DNA from: Icerya purchasi
Taxonomy: Eukaryota; Arthropoda; Insecta; Hemiptera; Monophlebidae
Assembly: GCA_039619475.1 (NCBI GenBank)
Contig: CM077116.1
Span: forward strand, 200,283,117-200,347,116
Reading direction: 5' to 3'
DNA: 64,000 nt
Shown: one piece after another, positions 45,756 through 55,850 of the stretch
Numbering within the stretch: position 1 is the first letter of the stretch
How the letters are laid out: each line of letters opens with the position of its first letter
Translations under genes and position numbers: made by a program
The notes under the pieces: model-generated
Database searches by the model: none
What the model saw: the letters and a program-made list of their open reading frames with translations, nothing else
What the model was told of the DNA's origin: nothing

Positions 45756-46059
45756 CATGGGCGTCGCCAGCGAAGAGCAGGGGAGCAGCCGTCCCCCCGG
45801 AGCCTTGAAACTTTTTAATCAACTGGCCATGATGAGTATTCATAGGTGCGTAATCACGGACAATTTGGAAGATTTTTGTAATAAAGTAGTAGAACAATTT
45901 GCCAGAAACGCACGAAAATTATGTTTTAATTAAGATTCTTGTTTAATTAAATGTTAAGCCTTTACAACTTATACATATTTTATTTTTCCTATAACTTATA
46001 TCCTCTTTCTATCATCTTGCCCCCCCCCCCTGGCTGATCGGCTGGTGACGACGCCCTTG
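45756..46059 (+). mobile_element. hAT MITE of the GGGCGTCGTCAGC family, perfect 8-bp TSD
   Basis: 304 bp, with left end CATGGGCGTCGCCAGC and right end (reverse complement) CAAGGGCGTCGTCACCAGCC. ATCGTTGT flanks it exactly on both sides (45748-45755 and 46060-46067). An 8-bp duplication with CA-starting ends places it in the hAT superfamily. Homologous over its full length to 53450-53744 and to 7801-8099 (reverse). Confidence 0.95.
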
Positions 46060-46332
46060 ATCGTTGTGTAGCATATATTCGATAAAACAACTTTTCCAAT
46101 GTTTGTCAGTATGAGACTGGACGGAAAATTAAGCTCCATTATTTAATGTTACTAGTCGGCTCTATGGTTATGTCGTTGTTAGGAGGCCGTATTTTTCTAA
46201 GACAAGAAAACAACAAATGACGCAATTCTGATAAAATGTTTCTTAATTACATTTCATGAAATCAACGCGATCTTCCGATTATCTCCCCTCAAATTGTTAA
46301 AGTTACCCTTTGTGACATTGAATCATTAATTA

Positions 46333-46533
46333 CCCCGACTTTGATAATTTTTTCAGCGAAATCCGATAGTTACGGTTTTTAAATTTCATGCCGTTGCGTT
46401 TGCAAAACATCACCAAGTGGCTAAAATGATCTGTCACCGATTTCATTACAACTTTTGGGATCCAAGATGCAGTGTACATGCTTTCATCAAAGTGTTCATT
46501 AATACTCGTTAAGGCGGCATCCGATATCGTATT
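46333..46533 (-). pseudogene. Unidentified coding-like relic
   Basis: A 67-codon open stretch, stop to stop, has protein-like composition: I-N-E-H-F-D-E-S-M-Y-T-A-S-W-I-P, then S-V-T-D-H-F-S-H-L-V-M-F-C-K-R-N-G-M. Beyond the stop, another frame continues plausibly (V-I-N-D-S-M-S-Q-R-V-T-L-T-I). I do not recognise the family. It lies between a hAT MITE and a pogo element, so a transposon origin is likely, but no motif proves it. Confidence 0.3.
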
Positions 46534-46793
46534 TTAGATATCGATTTTGAAACTCATCTTTTAATGTTAACAAAGTTTTTCGTCATCACATGTTAAATAC
46601 CACCGTTATTCATTTTTTTAAAATTTGTTTGATTAGTAGTTCAGCTTCGACGATAGTATTTATATTTTTCATTTCTAAGATGGAATTCATTTTATTTTCA
46701 TTTTATTAACAAACATACCAGCCACATGTTTTTGAAAATCTCTATAAACAGTATGTATATATATATTTATATAAATACATATATATATATATA

Positions 46794-47782
46794 CAGTGAA
46801 ACTTCTGAATAACGGACAGTCTCGGGACCAAAACATTTGTCCAGTATTAAGAACTAATGGGAAATAATAATGTATGTACAGATTACTGAAATTTACATTA
46901 TTGTGTATTGTAACGTATTTAACAAGAATATAAAAGATAGTACGTAATATAAAAAAATACAGCACTTACTTAAGACATACATGCGTTTAATATATTAAAA
47001 AAAAAAAATGTTTGTATAATATAAAAATATGTGTATGTACAGTACTACTACAGTACTTATGTTTGTATTCCAGGATTAGTTGATGAACAAGTTAGGTAAT
47101 AGAGTATAAATCACTTCTTGTTTTTAAGAACGCAAGATAGTCTATAATTTTAATTATTTACGTTCAAAATATTTTTTTTTTTATTTTAATATATACTGTA
47201 AATCCTAGCGTATCGAACATATTTCAGTTTTATATGAAAAAAAATCGGTAATTTTAATTTGTTTCTTTCGTTTAAAATCCACGATTCGACATGCACTTGC
47301 AGTTCGGATGTCATTTTTAAACCCCTTCACCATCAGCTTTATGAATGAAATACAATTTTTTTAGTTTTCCAATAACAACTAACGAGTCAACATTATTTAA
47401 AATTTCACCGTCAACTTCGGTAGTTGTGTCTTCTTCGCCATCGTAAACATTATTGTCATCATAGTCTACTTCATCACGCATCGAATGGATCTTGTTTTTG
47501 CATGAATTCAGCTGCTAATTCATTTATTTCGGTACATGGATTTTCCACATGCAATCCCTCGTCTATTAAACAATAATCTGGGACACTAATTGAACTTTTT
47601 TTGACAAACTGTCCGTTTAACAGAAATCGAATTTCCAAAATCATACTTATTAAAGTGTCCGCGTCCGTAATTGGGAAATATTTTTATATTGTGTCTTATG
47701 AGAAAATGCCGGGGATTTTAAAATTGTCCGCTACTAGGAAATGCCCGCTATTTAGAAGTGTCCATTAGTATAAGTTTCACTG
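46794..47782 (-). mobile_element. pogo/Tigger-like DNA transposon, 989 bp, TA duplication
   Basis: Both ends start CAGTGAAACTT and are flanked by TA (46792-46793 and 47783-47784). Subterminal motifs of the kind AATAACGGACA, AATAGCGGGCA and TAGCGGACA recur near both ends, as is usual in pogo/Tigger elements (Tc1/mariner superfamily). It inserted into a TA microsatellite. Only a C-terminal piece of coding sequence remains (47317-47590), so it is an internally deleted, non-autonomous copy. Confidence 0.85.
47317..47590 (-). pseudogene. pogo transposase C-terminus relic
   Basis: On the minus strand the first frame reads V-P-D-Y-C-L-I-D-E-G-L-H-V-E-N-P-C-T-E-I, ending at 47474. A +1-shifted frame continues with R-D-E-V-D-Y-D-D-N-N-V-Y-D-G-E-E-D-T and further acidic and hydrophobic residues to a stop at 47317. 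Acidic C-terminal tails of this kind follow the DDE core in pogo/Tigger transposases. Core and DNA-binding domains are missing. Confidence 0.55.
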
Positions 47783-47789
47783 TATATAT

Positions 47790-48189
47790 TCGTACATATA
47801 AACTTGGCCATTTTGGCCTCGCAAGGGGCTGTGTCCCTTGACCCCTCTTGTTTACATTTCTGTCTTTTTCTCTTCTATACTTTGTATAAAGTGATCAAAA
47901 TTTATAACGTAATTCTAAATCAGTCCATATGAATATAATAACATAATCCTATTCTAACATTTAACTTTCATTACATGAAATTAGGACATTTTTTCGTTAC
48001 ATAAAATTGTGACATTTTTCGTTACAAAATCTAATAGAGACCGGCCTAAGAATTACGTTGTATTTAATATATATAAAGTCGGTAAAAATTAAAATATAAC
48101 AAACGTTACATAAAATTAAGATATTTTTTTGGGATATACTTTTTGGACATTTTTTCTAATGAGAGTAGCCTAAGAATTACGTTGTAATT

Positions 48190-48228
<39 letters not shown>

Positions 48229-48230
48229 AT
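47790..48230 (+). repeat. Interspersed repeat flanked by TA microsatellites, with internal duplication
   Basis: It starts after a TA-rich stretch with GGCCATTTTGGCCTCGCAAG and CCCTTGACCCC. It contains two copies of a block ending CCTAAGAATTACGTTGTA (about 48046-48063 and 48170-48187), and runs into a (TA)n tract at about 48193-48220. The same order is found on the minus strand at 62650-62310. Microsatellites at both ends recall microsatellite-associated elements, some of which are Helitron-derived. The family is unidentified. Confidence 0.65.
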
Positions 48231-50590
48231 GCGTGTGTTCTTGCAGCATTTAATCATTTTTATAAAGTCTCAACTTCTAAATTTTGAGGATATTTTGATA
48301 GCCGAAATTTCAAAAATATTTAGGTACATCTGGCTGGTTAGAATGGTTTTTAATTCATTTTCTTTCAAATTAGCTTTAAAACGTACGAAAAGTGATTATA
48401 TTTTTTAATTTCTAGAAGAATTCGGATTAAAGACATCTATAAGAAGTTTTGTCGACCTTTTTCCTTTTCTGTGAAAATATTAAATTCCTACGCTTCTCGA
48501 ATGAAGACACACAATTTCATTATGTGATAGACCGATTTTTTGTAATCGAGCGTTACACTGGGAATAATCTCGGCCAACCCGATCGCCCATCCGCCCGTGC
48601 TTCCCTTACTCAACAGAAGCTGACGAAAAAGGAGTTTAGTTGAAACATAAAAGTAACGATATTAGCAGGTGGTAAAAAAGACAAATGTACAAAGAAGTAA
48701 AATAGCTGTTAACGGTTTCATCTCGCCTTCATAGAATTGTTCCATTTGATTGAATCTCCTAATCTTAATTAATTTTTTTTTTTTTTTATTAAACATGTGT
48801 ATTGCGTTTGAGAATCCCGCCAAGCCTAGGACTTGTCGGCACGGTCCTAAAAATTACACATGCCATTCCTCATTTTATGAATATCATACAACGTTACTTA
48901 AAATTATTATAACGGAAACACGAATACAGTTATCGATAAAACTTTTATTATCTTAATTTATGTACTCTGTCCTGATTTTATTCTTATTTTTTATTATTAT
49001 TTATAATCACTCATACATCCATCTTCCAAATATTCCATGCGCATTTATATCTACAATATATCCGCGCAGATTTTATTATCTTACGTTAACCTTGTTGTCC
49101 ATAATCGATTTTTTTACTACTATTTTGGTTGCTTTCTTATTAGGTGTCAGTTTCTTAAAAAATTTTGGTAATATATATATATAGTAATTTGTACAGCAGA
49201 TTTCGTTGTACATTTTCATCATGCTTGTTTAATGAATTCCTATAAATTGAAAATTTCGAGGTTTATCGAATTTTTGTAGGGTTTGCATGATGTCTCAAGA
49301 AATTCACGGACAAATATGAACGCGAGTTTTTGTCGAAGCAAGAAAGAAACGGGTATTGTAGAAACATTGCACTTAAATTGGTTTTACGTAAAAAATAGTG
49401 TGTACATAAACGGATGGGAGCGATTATTTCTTAACACGTCACGAGTTTGGCTTTTTTTTTTAATTTCAAAAATAAGCTGCGGGTCTCACAGGGCAAAAAT
49501 TCCCGTTGTGTGAGTGTCCAACACTCTTAACAACGTTTATTAAACAAAGATACAAATTACAAAAATTAAAACTATTTACTTAAACAGACTAGAACGATCG
49601 ATTAATTTTCTAGGACGAACGCGATAATTGCATTCATGATAAATTATCGTTGATTATGAAATTCGTTCATAAATGCCGCTCTCCGATTTTAAAGTTCGAA
49701 AGAAGAATTTTCAATCGGAAAATTCTGTAAAAGGCGAAGGTCGTCGATAGCGTGATAATACCGTGAAAATTGCGGTTTTATCGGTTTGAAATTCCATAAA
49801 ACTCTATACCTTCCCTATCGGTTACAACGATTATAGTGAAAAATTGGTTGTTAGGAGCACAATTTTGGCGTACAGGTAAATAATTATCACTTACAACCAC
49901 CGGGTGATAACGCACATTTTTAATTTGGAAATTTTTTGCAGATAAACAAAAAGAAAAAAATAAAACATAAAAAAATAATATTTTTACAGAATGGAATAAA
50001 TATATGTATATATAATATATATATATGTATAGTTGTTTTTCTTTGTTCTGCTTATGTTGCTAATTAACGCGTTAAATACTTCTAGTAAACTTAACTGATG
50101 AAAATCTCTGGCACGCGCAGGTGTCGTTACGAAAAATATCGGAAAAACGTTATATCTCGTTATAATAAAAATTTGAAAACCACAAATATTGTCACAGAGA
50201 TAAATTAAACTAGTTTTTTTTTTTTTTTCATACTTGTTTTATATTGATTTCGGTTTTATTTTTTCGCGATTGAGTATTTCATAAAGAAAAAATTTGGCGT
50301 TTGTAATTTGTAATTTGTTAAAAAATTAAGCATAGCTATGAGATCATAAATAAACCACCATTATCTGTTCAATCAGTGAAAAATCTTTGATTTTACAAAA
50401 GTTTTATTACGTAAAGTAAGTCTTTCATAACAGTAAATCTTAGCCATTGAAAGATCAAAGTACTCGTACTTAATATATAACGGATATAACGACAAATGTA
50501 GGGACCGAATTATTCATCCCCCTTAATATTATTATAACCGATTTCCGCTACTCTATATGTGTTAAATTAAAAAAGGAAAATCTGTTGCGT
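48231..50590. other. Intergenic, nothing recognised
   Basis: AT-rich. 48540-48650 and 49620-49870 are a little more balanced but gave no motif. TA-rich simple sequence lies at about 49998-50032. Confidence 0.4.
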
Positions 50591-52679
50591 TAATGCTACT
50601 AGTTTTACGCCGATATAGTTTGGCGGAAAAACCGAATGGAAATGAAAAACGTGTTTTTTCATATTCGACACCGGCTGGAACCGGATAAGTTCCTGGAAGA
50701 GGAGTATGGACGGCGACGAATTTTAGTATATCTGCGATTCTGCGGATATAATGGCGAAAATTGCCTTTTTATACTTATCAGCTTTATTAGTGTTATTTTT
50801 TATTTTTGAAATTATTCAAATTGCCGCGAGCAGCTGTCAAGGTTGTTATCGCGAAAACCGGTAACGAAGCTTGTATAGTGGAAGGACCTTTTTTTCTGCT
50901 TTTTTCCTGGTAGTAGTCTCGTCGGCGCTCAAACGGGCTGTACAGTTGTCCATGTTGGGTCTAATTCATTGTCTGCCGATATCCAAGGACATACACCATC
51001 TATTGTTCGTTGAGGTCGCAGTAACGAAACAACTTAACTGTCCGGTCTTGCAACAATGCTGAAATTATTTAACCCCGTTAGTGTGCACGTACCGCGAAAG
51101 GGAGTATACAAATCTTTAAAGGAACATTAGAGCGGAACACGTGTACATTTTGAACTACGAATTCTTCGGCCGTCGAATCAAATATGCCGGACGACTCGAT
51201 GACTGACAGCAACAAGTATAATTCTTCTCGGGGACTTATATTAAGAAAGTTCTTAATACATTAAAAAAAACAAACAAAAAAAAGTCGAAAGAAAATTGCC
51301 TAACTGGCGCAAACGGACCAAATGTAGAAAAAAAGCGACACAACCTGTTCCTTATCGTAAAAATCGCCAGCTATAGTATCCCAGATGTGCATCTATACGC
51401 CACCGAGATGATACCTTTCATCTATTTTTAATCACGGCAAAGCGAGTTCGCACGTTTGCTGAATCTATTTTTAAATTCGGAAGATAGATAAAGGGGAAGG
51501 GAAGAAAAAGTTTAGACTCGGACAAAGAATTAGAGAAGCCGTTTTGGATTATTTAGTATTTAAATTTATTCGCGCTAAGAAATTAATTAATTACAAATAA
51601 AAAAAAAAAAAAACTATTTCAATTTTTATTACTTGAGATTTTTTTTAGCACTCCGCTGGGGCTTCAAACAGGCGAGACACAAATGTGTTATCACTCTCGG
51701 TAGCTATTCGGTTTTTTGTGCGGCGACAAAAACCCGAATCGAGCATCTAAATTCAAATAGAACAACTGGTTAGTGCACATTCAGATACCAAACTTGAATT
51801 ACGATCCACTCTCCGAGCTGTGTCCTGTTCTCAATCGAGCTGACACATATGGCCATACACAGTCAATGGGTTGAGTTGTGTTGATATTTAATCTGAAAGA
51901 TGACTCTCTGCCAGTCCACTAATATATCTGTATGTCTACAATAATATTTGGTAAATATAAAAAGGTAGATTGAAATTTTCTGTACACATTAAAACTGCGT
52001 TGATATTTAATGATAAGTGGCTTAATTTTATAAAATACAACGCAAGAGATTAATGCTCGTCCGGCCTGCTCAATATATATATATAGTTCCATGTATTTAC
52101 GTTCTTCTGGGAAATTAAGCAGCATGGAGAGTGCCGAATTGATATGATGCTTCATCTGTAAGTAGTGAAATCGCAGTTGTGTAAATCCTTTAGAATACTA
52201 GAACGAAAAAAATCCGCTTCATATCTGGTCATCGAAGTGGTCACAAAGGATTCCGCGTGATATGATGGTCACTGGGGATTAAACTTTATTCTGTCTGCAG
52301 ACTATGTTCGTGAAGCAAAAACAATTCGATAATATCTGTCAGTTCGAACACCGGCTTTCAGAGGGTGCAAATGTTTTTTTCTAGATTTCGGTGGACGTTT
52401 AGGTAGCTGGAATCATAGACCATCTTATTGGGACACAAAGCACTCCAACAACGACGACGACGACGACGACGACGACTCGCGTATAAATCGACAATTTAAT
52501 ACGGTTTTCGGAGGCTTAGGGCAACAATTTCTGTAACACACTGGTTTGACAATTTTTTTCTTTCTCTCAACGTCGTACGGACCAACGTATTATACTAAAT
52601 CGTTCTGTGCCATCTGAGCACTCTTGTTTATTAATTGGTTGTTTTTTTTTCTAATTATTATCATCGTTTCTTGATATTC
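50591..52679. other. Moderately GC-balanced region, no gene recognised
   Basis: This stretch has higher GC than most of the window (for example 50860-51240 and 51640-51880). A 63-codon plus frame (50871-51062) has no identifiable domain. I looked for exons with splice signals on both strands and could not support one. It may be old gene-adjacent or regulatory DNA. Confidence 0.35.
52451..52476. repeat. (ACG)n microsatellite
   Basis: Nearly nine ACG units in a row, CpG-rich, unusual in this AT-rich window. Confidence 0.95.
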
Positions 52680-53180
52680 TGTATTGATAACAGTTTATGT
52701 CGGTCCAGCGGCAGCAAGGAATACATTCGATCACGGCGTCTTAGTCTGAGTTAGTTGAGTCATTAAGCGCGAACAACGAAAATTCGGTTTTCCAAGAGCA
52801 TGGAGTTTTGTAAGATTTCGCACGTGAAAATTGTTTTAAAATGCAACAATAGAATAGTTCGGTAGGTATCAATAATTTTGAGCCCAGACTGTTTCTATTT
52901 TGCTCCGGGTTCATAACTTACGCCGAACTCTCTGCATCGTCAGCGAGATCTTTAGTCTCGCAATACAATAACAAACACAACCATTTACGAGTTCCTGTGT
53001 TTAAATTGTGGGGCGCCGGTTGTACAACTAGAATGACTGATTAAATTTAACGTGCCTAGTCGTAAGGTGCTTGTTATATTCTAGCGTGCGTCGTAAGAGG
53101 AAAAAGCAATATCACCGAACCATAACTCAGACTCTCGTTCTAACAGTTGCAGAGCTAATTTGGGCAGCGGTGACCACGAA
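52680..53180. promoter_or_regulatory. CpG-richer island with possible exon edges
   Basis: GC is clearly above background. On the plus strand, CGAACAAC..AGAGC-ATG-GAGTTTTG leads to a 21-codon frame ending at a donor-like G|GTAGGT near 52861. On the minus strand a GTAAGT donor starts at 52921 after ATGCAGAGAGTTCGGC. The two candidates are mutually awkward and neither is proven. A first exon or promoter of an unseen gene is possible. Confidence 0.25.
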
Positions 53181-53449
53181 GTATCGTCTTTTTTTTTGTT
53201 TTGTTTGTTTGTTTTTTATTCAGATTGTTTCAGATTTGTCGCGTTTTTTTTTTTGTTTTTTTTTGCTGCGGAATTTGAAATAATCTCTTCTAGATAAAAG
53301 TAAGTCAAAAATCCTAAGCTTCGGTGCGAGAAATTAAATAATATTACGAGAAAAGCTGGTCAGCCGCACATTAGGAGTTAATTAAATTTGAAAATCGCAT
53401 TTTCGCGCACGAAAGAAAAATTTCGAAGTAAAACGTATTATTTATGGAT

Positions 53450-53744
53450 CATGGCCGTCGTCAGCGGGGGGCTGGAGGCAGCTCCCCCCCTGGAGCCTTG
53501 AAATTTTTTAATCAACTGGCCATGATGAATATTCATCGTAATCATGGACAAAAATTGGAAGACTTTTATAATAAAGCAGTAGAACAATTTGCCAGAAACC
53601 CACGAAAATTACGTTTTAATTAAGATTTTATTCTTGTTTAATAAAATATTAAGCCTTTACAACTTATACATTTTATTTTTCCTATAACTCATATTCCCTT
53701 TCTATCATCCTAACCCCCCGGCTCCTCGGCTGGCGGCGCCCTTG
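53450..53744 (+). mobile_element. hAT MITE of the GGGCGTCGTCAGC family, 7/8-bp TSD
   Basis: 295 bp. Ends are CATGGCCGTCGTCAGC and, reverse, CAAGGGCGCCGCCAGCC. The flanks are TTATGGAT (53442-53449) and TTATGAAT (53745-53752), one mismatch. It carries the same internal AATCAACTGGCCATGATGA, GAACAATTTGCCAGAAAC and AAGCCTTTACAACTTATAC blocks as the copy at 45756. Confidence 0.93.
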
Positions 53745-53973
53745 TTATGAATGTGTAGTTTTTGCCGCCAAAAACGTGTTGGTTTAGTTTTGGAACGTAA
53801 ACAGTATATTTCTGGTTGATTTTTTGTCTATTCATTATAAAGCAAGTAAAGAAATGTGTAAAAATGTGTAATCTTGTTAATTATTCTAAATTATTTTTAT
53901 ACTCGATTGTTTCGATGAAACAGATTCCTAGTATCAAAAATGATTAATGTAAATGGGTACTACCTTTCAGGGA

Positions 53974-53978
53974 TTGTT

Positions 53979-54009
<31 letters not shown>

Positions 54010-54425
54010 TGTGGCTTGGCCAACAAAGGGCAGCTACCCAGGACAATTGAACTAGATTAGAGATTAAATTTTAATCCGGTCAGAAATCGATGACAAAAAA
54101 GGGACAAGAATAGGAACCACCTTGGATGACGGCAACGCTAAGATATAGGAAGCATTATATGGAGTAGGAAAATTCAGCTTTAATAATTAAACGTACAGGA
54201 TATTTTACGTTGGAACATTCAACCAGCATGTGGTCAGGATCACAAGTGAAGGAATAGTCGCCAGAGTGCAAGGACAATAAGGGGACGGGGAAAGAGCAGA
54301 GCGATACCGTGAGGATGGGAGCAATGTATGATTGAACCGCAAATGGTGGATAGCAATGATGAAAAAACCTTTTTCAAGAGTAGGAAAATAATCCTTAAAT
54401 TTAAATATTTAAAGCTTTCACAGTG
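53974..54425 (-). mobile_element. 3' end of an I-like retrotransposon (family A) with long A tail
   Basis: On the minus strand the Cys/His region (C-D-P-D-H-M-L-V-E-C type, near 54245-54210) is followed by the family 3' UTR. TTGTCCTGGGTAGCTGCCC matches 13859 onward. The uninterrupted tail of about 30 A (T on the plus strand) lies at 53980-54010. The length of the tail argues for a fairly young copy. RNase H debris extends upstream to about 54425. Confidence 0.82.
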
Positions 54426-54431
54426 ATTACT

Positions 54432-54472
54432 CATAATAAATAATTTTCGGAATCCGAAAATTATTTATTATG
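54432..54472. repeat. Perfect 41-bp palindrome, 20-bp arms, 1-base spacer
   Basis: The left arm CATAATAAATAATTTTCGGA is exactly mirrored by its reverse complement after a single A. It abuts the upstream edge of the I-like relic. Confidence 0.95.
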
Positions 54473-55660
54473 AATCCTTAAATTTATTAAATTCTTCAAA
54501 TCGTTTATTCATTATTACTATCGCGTCCTTATCAAACATCTCCTATGTTACAATATCGTAAATTACACCGGGATATTCTTGCCATCAAACGGAGAACATG
54601 AAAAACCAAGCGATTAGAAAAAAGATCTCGTTTCGCTTGGAAATTAATCGAGTTTTACGAAAAAAAAAAGATAGCGTTATTTTGCGAATTCATTTTACCT
54701 ATTTTGCCAATGACAACTTCCTTGCTAGAAGAATGCAACTGCTGAAATATTTTGAAATAACTATGTCATGTTTTAAAAAGCGGAATACACTGATGGTTCG
54801 TGCATATGCAACTAGTTATTCACTAGCGAACCGGTTGTTGGCTGAAGTTCACTAATGTTATGCAAGTTACATAGCAGCGTTTTTGTTTTTTCTTTCTTTC
54901 TTTTTTTTTTTTTTCCATAATACATGTGAGTATATACGAAAAAATATATGGCGCGTGACATTGTAGCTGCCAACTATCTTGGAGCAGTCAAGCTGTTCCG
55001 AGCGCATATTGAACTATTTGACATTGTTATCGATTACACTGTGTCGGTGTTTAAAATCTGCTTCTTCATTCGAACTATGGCGACCGTAACGAAGAAAAAA
55101 CTGCGTAACGGTCCTAGAATCGATCTAATCGAGTTGACACCGTTCGATTTGTAATGCTAAAGACCTATATGTGTCGTAACAGTATTTTCGTTGTTCCAAT
55201 ACGTTTCTTTTTTTTGTTTTTTTCCATCGGTGTACAACTAGTCAAAGGTGATCAATTAAGCGAGCGTGAACCGCATTTCAACAATGAAATGGGCCAAGTG
55301 TATTATCGATACAAAAATGGAAAATATTAAATCAACTATTCGGAATACTCGTTAAAAATACACGTTTTTTCATTCGTAGGTGGGTGAAATTTTATTATCT
55401 TCGCCTTATAATATATGTCGAAAGTACCTCACCCGTTTGTTTTTTTTTTTTTTTTTGGATAACTGGTATTTTCTTTTTCGATTTTTAATTCTTTCTAAAT
55501 ACGGATTTATCCGTTTTTTCCCGTCCGATACGAAGCATTCCACAATATCTCATTTGCAACGCCTACACTCTTCGTAAGAATATTAATATAATCAACGATT
55601 CTATTTCGTATATGGTTATCGAGAAAACCCGAGTTCCTCATTAATCTTAATTTTGCATCT
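54473..55660. other. No gene supported
   Basis: Frames at 54598-54855 and 54948-55154 (+) have mixed composition (the latter holds V-A-A-N-Y-L-G-A-V-K-L-F-R-A-H) but no recognised domain, start context or splice support. Confidence 0.4.
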
Positions 55661-55850
55661 TTACTTACTCGACGATGTCTTCATATTTTTTTAACCTGCT
55701 ATTCACAGTTTATTGCAGTTTCGATATTTAAAGGAAAGAAACACGCTTATTATTATAACTATCGGTCAGTCAGCCTATTTTGTAAATTTGTTACTGCTAT
55801 GAACAGGACGCATAGCCGAATCGAAAAATGGAAATATTATTATTAACGGA
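55661..55850 (+). mobile_element. Possible non-LTR reverse transcriptase fragment
   Basis: The plus reading F-K-G-K-K-H-A-Y-Y-Y-N-Y-R-S-V-S-L-F-C-K-F-V resembles the F-K..D..NYRPISL motif at the start of non-LTR RT domains. Following sequence to about 56770 is T-rich and may be its decayed continuation, but I could not read further motifs. Confidence 0.4.
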
